Positions 8,246 through 16,098 of a stretch of DNA of 35,972 bases are shown one piece after another. Location of the stretch: positions 1-35,972 of the forward strand of contig JACKLF010000009.1 of assembly GCA_024236055.1 (NCBI GenBank), read 5' to 3'. The position numbers were made by a program, and so were the translations under genes. The DNA is from Alphaproteobacteria bacterium (lineage in GTDB: Bacteria; Pseudomonadota; Alphaproteobacteria; Micropepsales; Micropepsaceae). Each line of letters begins with the position of its first letter. Position 1 is the stretch's first letter. The notes beneath the pieces are model-generated. The model searched no databases, had not been told where the DNA came from, and was given only the letters and a program-made list of their open reading frames with translations.

Positions 8246-9960
8246 ATGAAAATCCTGCCGCCCGTCTCGATCGAAGCACGCCGGCTGCTGCCCAGCCGGT
8301 GGGACCTGCTGGCTGCGCTGCTGGTGCTGGGATTCCTGGTGATTTTCGCTGATTCCAGCCGCCTTCTGGTCCAACCCCTGTCCAAGGTCACGGGCCAGGA
8401 GCTGGACCTGAACCCGGCCCTGCTGCCCGGCTATGCGGTACGCACGGCGCTGCGCATGCTGATCGCCATGGGGGTGTCGCTGGCCTTCACCTTCACCTAC
8501 GCCACCTGGGCGGCCAAGAATCCGCGCGCCGGCCAGCTTCTGGTGCCGCTGCTGGACATCCTGCAGTCCGTGCCGATCCTGGGCTTTCTGTCGGTGACGG
8601 CGGTCTGGTTCATGTCCCTGACGCCTGGGCGGGTGTTCGGGGCCGAGCTGGCGGCGGTGTTCGCCATCTTCACCAGCCAGGCCTGGAACATGGCCTTTTC
8701 CTTCTACCAGTCGCTGCGCACGGTGCCGGAGGACCTGGAGGAAGCCGGACGCATGCTGGGCCTGTCGCCCTGGGCCCGCTTCTGGCGCATCGAGACGCCC
8801 TTCGCCCTGCCCCCGCTGATCTGGAACATGATGGTGTCCATGTCGGGCGGCTGGTTCTTCGTCACCCTGTCCGAGGCGATCAGCGTGGGAAAGACCACCA
8901 TCGCGCTGCCGGGCATCGGCTCCTACATCGCGGTCGCCATCTCCCACCAGAACCTGACCGCCATCCTGTGGGCGATCCTGGCGATGCTGGTGGTGATCCT
9001 GATCTACGACCAGCTCCTGTTCCGTCCCCTGGTGGCCTGGGCCGACCGTTTCCGGGTGGGCGACGAGCAGGTTGACGATCCGCCCCAGAGCTGGGTGCTG
9101 ACCATGGTGCGCCGTTCGCGCCTGATCGACTCGCTGAGCGCGCCCTTTCACCGGTTGATGCGCTGGAGCTACTGGGTGCAGCGCCCTGCCTTCGGCGCAC
9201 GCGCCGCCCGTCCCGACCGGTCCGGCCTGATGGCCGATGTGATCTGGTACGCGGTCCTGACGGCTGGGGCTGCTGGCGGCCTGGCGCGTCTGGGACTTTA
9301 TCCATGCCAGCTTTTCCTGGGCCGAACTGCTGCGCGCGGTGGGGCTGGGCTGCCTGACCATGCTGCGGGTGGTGGTGCTGATCGTGCTCGCCAGCCTGAT
9401 CTGGACGCCCGTGGGCATCTATGTCGGCCTGCGCCCCCGCCTGACCCGTATCGTTCAGCCTGTGGCGCAGTTCTTCGCCGCCTTCCCCGCCAACATCCTG
9501 TTTCTGGCGGTGTCGGTGATCGTGGCCTGGTCGCTGAACCTGAAATCTGCTGTCGCTGATGGTGCTGGGCACCCAGTGGTACATCCTGTTCAATGTCATC
9601 GGCGGCGCCAGCACCATCCCCAAGGAGCTTCTGTCCGCGGGCGACAATTTCGGCGTGCGCGGCTGGTTGTGGTGGAAAAAGATCGCCCTGCCCGCCGTGT
9701 TCCCGCAATTCATCACCGGCGCCATCACCGCGTCGGGCGGCACCTGGAACGCCTCGATCGTGGCCGAGGTCGCCAACTGGGGCGACCATGTGGAGCGCGC
9801 CCACGGCCTGGGCGCCTATATCGCCGATGCCACCCAGGCCGGCGACCTGCACAAGGTGGTGATCGGCATCACGGTGATGGCGGTCTTCGTGGTGGTGGTG
9901 AACCGCTTCTTCTGGCAGCCGCTTTATTGGTATGCCGAACGCAGATATCGTCTGAGCTGA
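8246..9960 (+). CDS. ABC transporter permease, two fused permease domains (NitT/TauT type), two frameshifts
   Basis: An inner-membrane permease of about 570 residues with two BPD_transp_1 domains in tandem. Each has an EAA-like loop that would touch the ATPase: EEAGRMLGLSPWARFWRIE in the first and KELLSAGDNFGVRGWLWW in the second. I chose the ATG at 8246 (MKILPPVS), because the 32 residues upstream look non-coding. The frame moves by +1 twice, near 9262 and near 9545, each explained by one extra base. With those removed the protein runs unbroken to TGA at 9958-9960. The ATPase gene follows after 12 bases. The substrate is unknown: the family covers nitrate, sulfonate and related anions, but no periplasmic binding protein is encoded nearby. 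Confidence 0.8.
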
Positions 9961-9972
9961 AAGGGCACGGCC

Positions 9973-11265
9973 ATGACGAACCTTCTGGAAGTCCGCAATG
10001 TCCGGCGTTCCTTTCCCCGCGGCGGGGGCGAGGAGCTTCTGGTTCTGGACGAACTGAACCTGACCCTGAAGGAAGGCGAGATCGTCGGCCTTCTGGGCCG
10101 TTCGGGCTCGGGCAAGTCCACGTTGCTGCGGCTGATCGCGGGGCTGGCGCGCCCGCAAGGCGGCAGCCTGTCCTATATGGGCGCGCCGATCGACGGGCCA
10201 GTGCAGGGCGTGGCCATGGTGTTCCAGAGCTTCGCGCTGTTTCCCTGGATGACGGTGCTGGAGAATGTGCAGCTTGGGCTGGAGGCGCTGGGCCTGCCGC
10301 CCGCCGAGGTGCGCACCCGCGCCCTGGCCGCGATCGACCTGATCGGCCTGGACGGTTATGAAAGCGCCTATCCGCGCGAACTGTCGGGCGGCATGCGCCA
10401 GCGCGTCGGCTTTGCCCGCGCCGTGGTGGTGCATCCCAACATCCTGATGATGGACGAACCCTTCAGCGCGCTGGACGTGCTGACGGCCGAAAACCTGCGC
10501 ACCGACCTGATCGAGCTGTGGGAGAAGGGCCAGCTTCCCACCAAGGGGATCATCATGGTCACCCACAATATCGAGGAAGCGGTGCTGATGTGCGACCGGG
10601 TGCTGCTGATGACCAATCAGCCCAGCCGCATCGGGTCGGAGATCCGCATCGACCTGCCCCAGCCGCGCGACCGCACCAGCACCGCCTTCGAGGATTACGT
10701 CGACAAGATCTATGTCGAGATGACCGCGCGGCGGGTCGAGCGCATGCGCGCCGCCCAGATGGTGGGGCCCCAGGGCATCGGCATGCAGTTGCACCATGTC
10801 TCGCCCAACCAGATTTCCGGCCTGATCGAGGCGCTTGCGGCCGCGCCCTATAACGGCAAGGCCGACCTGCCCGACATTGCCTATGAACAGGAGCTGGAAG
10901 TCGACGAACTGTTCCCCGTCGCCGAAGCCATCCAGATGCTGCGGCTGGGCGAGGTGGAAGGCGGCGACATCAAGCTGACCCACATGGGCAAGCGCTTCGT
11001 CGATGCCGAACTGAACGAGCGCAAGGAAATCTTCTCGCGCGCGCTGCAGAGCCATGTGCCGCTGGCCGCCCATATCCGCAAGGTCCTGGACGAACGGGCC
11101 AGCCATTCGGCGCCACGCGCGCGCTTCCTGGACGAGCTGGAAGACCATATGGCCGAGGATGCCGCCGAGGAAACCCTGCGCACCGTGGTCAGCTGGGCGC
11201 GTTTCTCCGAACTGTTTTCCTACAACGACGACGCGGCGGTCTTCTCGCTGGAAGACCCCGAATAG
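9973..11265 (+). CDS. ABC transporter ATPase with C-terminal AAA-associated domain (SsuB/TauB type)
   Basis: A 430-residue protein. Residues 1-250 are an ABC ATPase with Walker A GRSGSGKST (42-50), Q-loop VFQS, signature LSGGM (137-141), Walker B ILMMDE (157-162) and H-loop VTHN. The remaining 180 residues match, by my recollection, the AAA-associated C-terminal domain (PF09821) found on a subset of nitrate/sulfonate-type ATPases, where it is thought to be regulatory. Its function is not settled. The AAGGG ribosome site lies 7 bases before the ATG. It forms a two-gene unit with the permease upstream. Confidence 0.88.
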   Translation: MTNLLEVRNVRRSFPRGGGEELLVLDELNLTLKEGEIVGLLGRSGSGKSTLLRLIAGLARPQGGSLSYMGAPIDGPVQGVAMVFQSFALFPWMTVLENVQLGLEALGLPPAEVRTRALAAIDLIGLDGYESAYPRELSGGMRQRVGFARAVVVHPNILMMDEPFSALDVLTAENLRTDLIELWEKGQLPTKGIIMVTHNIEEAVLMCDRVLLMTNQPSRIGSEIRIDLPQPRDRTSTAFEDYVDKIYVEMTARRVERMRAAQMVGPQGIGMQLHHVSPNQISGLIEALAAAPYNGKADLPDIAYEQELEVDELFPVAEAIQMLRLGEVEGGDIKLTHMGKRFVDAELNERKEIFSRALQSHVPLAAHIRKVLDERASHSAPRARFLDELEDHMAEDAAEETLRTVVSWARFSELFSYNDDAAVFSLEDPE

Positions 11266-11266
11266 A

Positions 11267-11305
11267 CCGGACCAGGCGGCCGGACTAGGCGGCCAGACTA
11301 GGCGG
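11267..11305. repeat. Three tandem 13-bp repeats between convergent genes
   Basis: Copies CCGGACCAGGCGG (11267-11279), CCGGACTAGGCGG (11280-11292) and CCAGACTAGGCGG (11293-11305) fill the gap between the ATPase stop and the histidine kinase stop. The third copy contains the kinase stop codon (11298-11300), so repeat changes could move that stop. Confidence 0.75.
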
Positions 11306-12506
11306 AAAGCGCGGTGGCGCGGCGCACCGCGCGTTCAGCCGGCAAAATCACGCTAACCGTGGTGCCGGCATTCAGCGCGCTTTCGATGCCAAGCTGGCCG
11401 CCATGACATTCCACCAGCGACTTGACCAGCGCCAGGCCCAGCCCGGTGCCTTCCTTCTGCCGCGACAAGGGCGAGGCGACCTGGCGGAACGGTTCAAGTG
11501 CGATGGGAATCTGTTCGGGCGCCATGCCGATGCCGCTGTCGCGCACCTCCAGCAGAAAGCCGCCATCGGCCAGGGTGCGGGCGCGCACATGCACCGTTCC
11601 ACCCTCGGGCGTGAACTTGATCGCGTTGGAACACAGGTTCAGCAAAACCTGCTTGAGGCGCAGCCGGTCCACGATCAGGTTGGGCAGCCCCGGCGCCAGT
11701 TCGCAGGTCAGGCGCAGGCCCGCATCGCGCGCCTTTTCCCGCGTCAGCCGCAGGCATTCGCCGATCACGTCGGCGGGCACGATTTCCTCGCAATGCAGTT
11801 CGAACCGACCGGCCTCGGCCTTGGACAGGTCCAGAATATCGTTGATCAGCGCCAGCAGGTGGCGGCCCGCGCCATGCACGTCGCGGGCATATTCCTTGTA
11901 GCGGCTGTGGCCCAGCGCCCCGAACATCTCCGAATGCAGCACCTCGGAAAAGCCGATGATGGCATTCAGCGGCGTGCGCAGTTCGTGGCTCATCAGCGCC
12001 AGGAAATCGCCCTTGGCCTTGTTCGCGGCGGTCTCCGAGGTCAGTGCGCGCGACAGTTCGCACTCGCGGTCCTGCAACAGGCGCACCTTGGCGGTCAGCA
12101 GCGCCTCGCCCGTGCCCACGCCCAGATAGCGGCCCTTGCGGGTCACGACGAAGCATTCGATCAGCGCTTCGGGATTTTCCTCCAGCAGCGTGCTGCCGAT
12201 CCCGGCGATGGGCATGTCGGCATCCACCACCAGCGGGCGGGTGTTGGCCAGCTTCAGGATCGACTTGCGGGCAAACAGTTCGGGCGCATATTGCCGCGCA
12301 TAGCGGGCAAAGAAGATGAAGCGGTTGACCAGGCCCAGCACCGCGCCCGAGGCGCTGTCCAGGATCGCGGCGGCCGGGATCTCGGGATGGTCCTGGAACC
12401 AGGCAAAGACGTCGCCGCAGCAGGTCGTTTCCGTCAATGTGGGGGTGCGTGCGGCCAGAACGCCAGCCGTCAGATCCGCATCCACCGCCTGCGTGATGTC
12501 GCCCAT
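11298..12506 (-). CDS. Soluble sensor histidine kinase with CBS-like N-terminal pair
   Basis: A 402-residue protein with no membrane segment or signal peptide, so a cytoplasmic sensor. Residues 1-140 look like a CBS-pair-like ligand-sensing module (AAILDSASGAVLGLVNRF, then FVVTRKGRYLGVGTGEALL). This is followed by a short helix, HisKA with phosphoacceptor H174 in FLALMSHELRTPLN, and a HATPase domain with N-box NLCSNAIKFTPEGG, G1 DSGIGM and G2 GTGLGLALVKSL. No response regulator lies nearby, so it is an orphan kinase. The ATG at 12506 is preferred over a GTG at 12584 because the extra residues look non-conserved. The signal it senses cannot be read from sequence. Confidence 0.85.
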   Translation of the reverse strand: MGDITQAVDADLTAGVLAARTPTLTETTCCGDVFAWFQDHPEIPAAAILDSASGAVLGLVNRFIFFARYARQYAPELFARKSILKLANTRPLVVDADMPIAGIGSTLLEENPEALIECFVVTRKGRYLGVGTGEALLTAKVRLLQDRECELSRALTSETAANKAKGDFLALMSHELRTPLNAIIGFSEVLHSEMFGALGHSRYKEYARDVHGAGRHLLALINDILDLSKAEAGRFELHCEEIVPADVIGECLRLTREKARDAGLRLTCELAPGLPNLIVDRLRLKQVLLNLCSNAIKFTPEGGTVHVRARTLADGGFLLEVRDSGIGMAPEQIPIALEPFRQVASPLSRQKEGTGLGLALVKSLVECHGGQLGIESALNAGTTVSVILPAERAVRRATALSA

Positions 12507-12647
12507 GAATATCCGAATGCCCCAGCCCGTTGATGGCGGGAATTTAGGCAAGCGCGATGGATCGCCGGTTAATGGCGCAGTCACCGGCCCGGACCTTTGC
12601 GTGAATTTCCTGTGACAGCGTTAAGGCCTGTTCACGCATGAGCCCTG

Positions 12648-13859
12648 TTACAGCGGACGCGGCTTGACGGCTTCGGCGGCGCGGGCGGCACGGGCGCGCG
12701 CCTCCACCGTGTCGGAGCCGCGGGCCAGCGCCACGCCCATGCGCCGCTTCACATAGCTTTGCGGCTTGCCGAACAGGCGCAGTTCGGTGCCCGGTTCGGC
12801 CAGCGCCTCGCCCACGCCGTCGAATTGCAGCGGCCCCGCATCGACTCCGCCATAAATCACCGCCGAGGCGCCGGGCGCGCACATGTCGCATGTCACCGGC
12901 AGGCCCAGAATGGCGCGGGCATGCAGGGCAAATTCGCTCTGATACTGGCTGACCAGGGTGACCAGCCCGGTATCGTGCGGGCGCGGACTGACCTCCGAGA
13001 ACCAGACCTCGTCGCCCTTCACGAACAGTTCGACACCGAAGATGCCGCGTCCGCCCAGCGCCCCGGTCACCGCGCCCGCCATCTCGCGCGCCCTGGTGCG
13101 GGCTGCATCGCTCATCGGCTTGGGCTGCCAGGATTCCACATAATCCCCATCCTTCTGCACGTGACCGATGGGTTCGCAATAATGGGTGCCGTCCACCGAA
13201 CGCACGGTCAGCTGGGTGATCTCGAAATCGAAGGCCACTTCGCCTTCGACGATCACGCGGGTCTCACGCACCCGGCCCGCCTCCAGCGCCTTCGCCCAGG
13301 CCGTCGCCACGTCTTCGGGCGCGGTCAGCCGTGACTGGCCCTTGCCCGACGAGGACATCACCGGCTTGACGAAACACGGATAGCCGATGCGGGCGGCATG
13401 GGCCTGAAGCTCTTCCAGCGAGGAGGCAAAGGCGTAAGGCGAGGTTGGAAGCCCCAGCTCTTCGGCTGCCAGGCGGCGGATACGCTCGCGGTTCATGGTG
13501 ATATGGGCGGCGCGGGCGGTGGGGATGACCGTGGCCAGCCCGGCCTTTTCAATCTCCAGCAGCTCGGCCGTGGCCAGCGCCTCGATCTCCGGCACGATGA
13601 AGTGGGGCCGCTCGGCCTCGACCAGCGCGCGCAGCGCCGCCGCATCGGTCATGTCGATGACATGGGCGCGGTGGGCGACCTGCTGGGCGGGGGCATTCGC
13701 ATAGCGGTCGACGGCGATGGTCTCCACGCCCAGCCGCTGCAGCTCGATCACCACTTCCTTGCCCAGCTCGCCCGAGCCCAGCAGCATGACCTTCACGCCG
13801 GCAGGCGAAAGCGGCGTGCCCAATGTCAGCGGCGTACCAAGCGTCACCGCATCGCTCAT
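12648..13859 (-). CDS. purT: Formate-dependent phosphoribosylglycinamide formyltransferase (PurT, GAR transformylase 2)
   Basis: A 403-residue ATP-grasp enzyme that uses formate and ATP to formylate GAR in purine synthesis. Family features are the N-terminal LLGSGELGKEVVIELQRLG, PEIEALAT, KPVMSSSGKGQS (ATP-grasp) and the metal-site segment FGVELFVKGDEVWFSEVSPR followed by PHDTG. Length is normal (about 390-400). The N-terminus has an exact six-residue tandem repeat (TLGTPL twice) ahead of the conserved domain. The ATG at 13859 overlaps the stop of the GFA-domain gene (ATGA), so the two are cotranscribed. purA of the same pathway lies elsewhere in this window. Confidence 0.95.
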   Translation of the reverse strand: MSDAVTLGTPLTLGTPLSPAGVKVMLLGSGELGKEVVIELQRLGVETIAVDRYANAPAQQVAHRAHVIDMTDAAALRALVEAERPHFIVPEIEALATAELLEIEKAGLATVIPTARAAHITMNRERIRRLAAEELGLPTSPYAFASSLEELQAHAARIGYPCFVKPVMSSSGKGQSRLTAPEDVATAWAKALEAGRVRETRVIVEGEVAFDFEITQLTVRSVDGTHYCEPIGHVQKDGDYVESWQPKPMSDAARTRAREMAGAVTGALGGRGIFGVELFVKGDEVWFSEVSPRPHDTGLVTLVSQYQSEFALHARAILGLPVTCDMCAPGASAVIYGGVDAGPLQFDGVGEALAEPGTELRLFGKPQSYVKRRMGVALARGSDTVEARARAARAAEAVKPRPL

Positions 13860-14335
13860 GCGCCCTCGCCATAAAGGGCGTTGAACGCGTCGACCTGGGC
13901 CTGGCGATCCGGCTGGCCGTGAAAGCGCGTCGCATCGCTGTGGAAGATCGCGGCGGGGGATGCCTTTTCCACCCAGATCTCGCTGGCCGGCACCACCCAG
14001 GACGGATCGTCCAGCGTACCCGCCGCCAGGGTGACGACGGGAAAAGACAGAGGCTCGTGCCACAGCCGGGTACCGCAATTGGCGCAGCGCACCACGTCGC
14101 TTTGCCGCCCGCTGTCGGCGGTGCGGCGGAAGCGCTGCAACTCGCCCGACAGGTGGTGGAACTGGTCACGCGGCGCGGTGACGACCAGCAGGTTGGTGGC
14201 GCCCGACAGTTTCTTGCAGGCGTCGCAGTGACAGGCCGTCATGGTGGCGGGGCGCGCATCCAGCCGGTAGCGCACCTGCCCGCACAGGCAGCCCCCCTGA
14301 TAGGGCGGATTGGGAATTGGCGGGCGTGCGGTCAT
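13856..14335 (-). CDS. GFA/CENP-V-domain zinc protein
   Basis: About 159 residues with the cysteine pattern of the glutathione-dependent formaldehyde-activating (GFA) fold: GGCLCG, CHCDACK and CANCG, which together bind zinc. Members of this family are often named S-(hydroxymethyl)glutathione synthase, but most are uncharacterised, so I do not assign the reaction. The ATG at 14335 follows a strong GGGAGGA ribosome site. Its stop overlaps the purT start. The pairing with formate-using PurT is suggestive for one-carbon metabolism but is only an inference. Confidence 0.85.
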   Translation of the reverse strand: MTARPPIPNPPYQGGCLCGQVRYRLDARPATMTACHCDACKKLSGATNLLVVTAPRDQFHHLSGELQRFRRTADSGRQSDVVRCANCGTRLWHEPLSFPVVTLAAGTLDDPSWVVPASEIWVEKASPAAIFHSDATRFHGQPDRQAQVDAFNALYGEGA

Positions 14336-14370
14336 GGTGTCCTCCCAGACATTTGCGGACAAAATGGAAA

Positions 14371-14399
14371 CGGGGCCCGGCGCATGACGCCGGACCCCG
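14371..14399 (-). terminator. Intrinsic terminator downstream of ilvC
   Basis: A stem of 11 pairs with one mismatch (14371-14382 with 14388-14399) and a 5-base loop is followed on the minus strand by TTTCCATTTTG. It lies between ilvC and the GFA gene on the same strand. Confidence 0.65.
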
Positions 14400-14409
14400 C
14401 TTGTGATTG

Positions 14410-14431
14410 TTCTTTTCCGGCAGGAAAAGAA
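14410..14431 (-). terminator. Second hairpin directly after the ilvC stop
   Basis: TTCTTTTCC (14410-14418) pairs perfectly with GGAAAAGAA (14423-14431) around a 4-base loop, only 3 bases past the ilvC stop. It may protect the 3' end or act in tandem with the stronger terminator that follows. Confidence 0.5.
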
Positions 14432-14433
14432 AA

Positions 14434-15450
14434 TCAGTTTTTGGCCGTGTCGACCAGCTTGTTCTTGCTGATCCAGGGCATCATGGCACGCAGCTTGGCG
14501 CCGACTTCCTCGATCGGGTGGGCATCGCCCAGCGCGCGGGTGGCCTTGAAGCTGGCCTGGCCGGCCTTGTTCTCCAGCACCCAGTCGCGGGCGAAGCGGC
14601 CCTGCTGGATGTCCTCCAGCACCTTCTTCATCTCTTCCTTGGTCTTGGAGGTGATGATGCGCGGGCCGGTGACATATTCGCCGTATTCGGCGGTGTTGCT
14701 GATCGAATAGTTCATGTTGGCGATGCCGCCTTCATAGATCAGGTCGACGATCAGCTTCACTTCGTGCAGGCACTCGAAATAGGCCATCTCGGGGGCATAG
14801 CCGGCTTCCACCAGCGTTTCGAAGCCGCCGCGGATCAATTCGACCAGGCCGCCGCACAGGACCACCTGCTCGCCGAACAGGTCGGTTTCGCATTCTTCCT
14901 TGAAGCTGGTCTCGATGATGCCGGCGCGGCCGCCGCCGATGGCCGAGGCATAGGACAGGCCCAGGTCATGGGCATTGCCGGAGGCATCCTGGTGGATCGC
15001 GATCAGCGAGGGCACGCCACCGCCCTTCAGATACTCGCCGCGCACGGTGTGGCCGGGGCCCTTGGGCGCGACCATCAGCACGTCCAGGTCGGGGCGCGGT
15101 TCGATCAGCTTGAAATGCACGTTGAAGCCGTGGGCGAACAGCAGCGCCGCGCCCTGCTTCATATTGTCCTTCAGGTCGTCCTTCCAGATGTCGGCCTGCA
15201 GCTCGTCGGGCGTGGCCATCATCATGACATCGGCCCACTTGGCGGCATCGGCAACGCTCATGACCTTGAAGCCGGCGGCTTCGGCCTTCTTGGCGCTGCC
15301 GCCGGGACGCACGGCGATCACGACTTCTTTCACGCCGCTGTCGCGCATGTTCTGGGCATGGGCATGGCCCTGTGACCCAAAGCCGATCACGGCCACCTTC
15401 TTGTTCTTGATCAGATTGAGATCGGCATCCCGATCGTAATAGACGCGCAT
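14434..15450 (-). CDS. ilvC: Ketol-acid reductoisomerase (NADP+), class I
   Basis: A 338-residue enzyme that isomerises and reduces acetolactate (or acetohydroxybutyrate) with NADPH in valine and isoleucine synthesis. The N-terminal Rossmann motif GFGSQGHAHA is at 23-32. The C-terminal knotted domain carries the metal-binding acidic residues in DLFGEQVVLCGG and ECLHEVKLIVDL. Length is typical of the short class I form. The ATG at 15450 has a GGAAGGG ribosome site, and the longer upstream frame has no family similarity. It follows ilvH by about 117 bases with a small hairpin in between. A TTGACA-like -35 (15502-15507) lies in that gap but its -10 is poor, so ilvC may have its own weak promoter. 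Confidence 0.97.
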   Translation of the reverse strand: MRVYYDRDADLNLIKNKKVAVIGFGSQGHAHAQNMRDSGVKEVVIAVRPGGSAKKAEAAGFKVMSVADAAKWADVMMMATPDELQADIWKDDLKDNMKQGAALLFAHGFNVHFKLIEPRPDLDVLMVAPKGPGHTVRGEYLKGGGVPSLIAIHQDASGNAHDLGLSYASAIGGGRAGIIETSFKEECETDLFGEQVVLCGGLVELIRGGFETLVEAGYAPEMAYFECLHEVKLIVDLIYEGGIANMNYSISNTAEYGEYVTGPRIITSKTKEEMKKVLEDIQQGRFARDWVLENKAGQASFKATRALGDAHPIEEVGAKLRAMMPWISKNKLVDTAKN

Positions 15451-15548
15451 GGTTCTGCCCTTCCTTGTCGTGGCCCGGCTTGTCGCGGCCACGGGGTTAA
15501 ATGTCAACAATCCGGCCGGGACCGCATGCCGCAGCACCGGGCGGGGTT

Positions 15549-15562
15549 GGGCGTAAACGCCC
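15549..15562 (-). promoter_or_regulatory. Small hairpin between ilvH and ilvC
   Basis: GGGCGT/ACGCCC stem with a 2-base loop, just past the ilvH stop (15567-15569). It lacks a T-tail, so it is a weak terminator or an RNA processing/stability element. Confidence 0.35.
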
Positions 15563-15566
15563 GATT

Positions 15567-16094
15567 TTACATGGCTTCCGGGCCGCGATTGAGGGCCGCG
15601 ACCCCCGTGCGGGCGATGTCGACCAGCCCCAAAGGCCGCATCAGGTCGATGAAGCTGTCGATCTTGCCGGGGCTGCCGGTGATCTCGAAGACAAAGCTGG
15701 CCTGGGTGGTGTCCACCGGGCGGGCGCGGAAGGCATCGGCCATGCGCAGCGCCTCGACCCGCTTTTCGCCGGTGCCCGCCACCTTGACCAGGGCCATTTC
15801 GCGCTCGATGCCGCTTTGCTCGCCCGTCCAGTTGGTCACCTTGTGTGTGACAACCAGGCGGCGCAGCTGGGCCTCGATCTGCTCGATCACCTGGGGCGTG
15901 CCCGACGTGACGATGGTGATGCGGCTGGTGCGGGCGGTGGGATCGACCTCGGCCACCGTCAGGCTTTCGATATTGTAGCCGCGGCCGGAAATCAGGCCGG
16001 CGACGCGGGCCAGAACGCCCGCCTCATTGTCCACCAGCACCGTCAGCGTATGGCGCTCGACCACATCGCTCAGTTTCACCTTGGTATCATGCAT
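15567..16094 (-). CDS. ilvH: Acetolactate synthase small (regulatory) subunit
   Basis: A 175-residue regulatory subunit of acetolactate synthase. The N-terminal ACT domain (about 10-85, LTVLVDNEAGVLARVAGLIS and GYNIESLTVAEVD) binds valine for feedback inhibition. The C-terminal domain (about 95-170, with ALVKV and FVFEITGSPGKIDSFIDLM) supports the catalytic subunit. It starts at ATG 16094, four bases after the ilvB stop, so the two subunits are made from one mRNA. Length and motifs are normal. The gene is also called ilvN in some genomes. Confidence 0.96.
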   Translation of the reverse strand: MHDTKVKLSDVVERHTLTVLVDNEAGVLARVAGLISGRGYNIESLTVAEVDPTARTSRITIVTSGTPQVIEQIEAQLRRLVVTHKVTNWTGEQSGIEREMALVKVAGTGEKRVEALRMADAFRARPVDTTQASFVFEITGSPGKIDSFIDLMRPLGLVDIARTGVAALNRGPEAM

Positions 16095-16098
16095 ATCT

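Noticed and set aside
9298..11148. Long minus-strand frame opposite the ABC genes (616 codons)
   Set aside because: Antisense shadow of the ATPase, whose Walker and signature motifs are intact on the plus strand.
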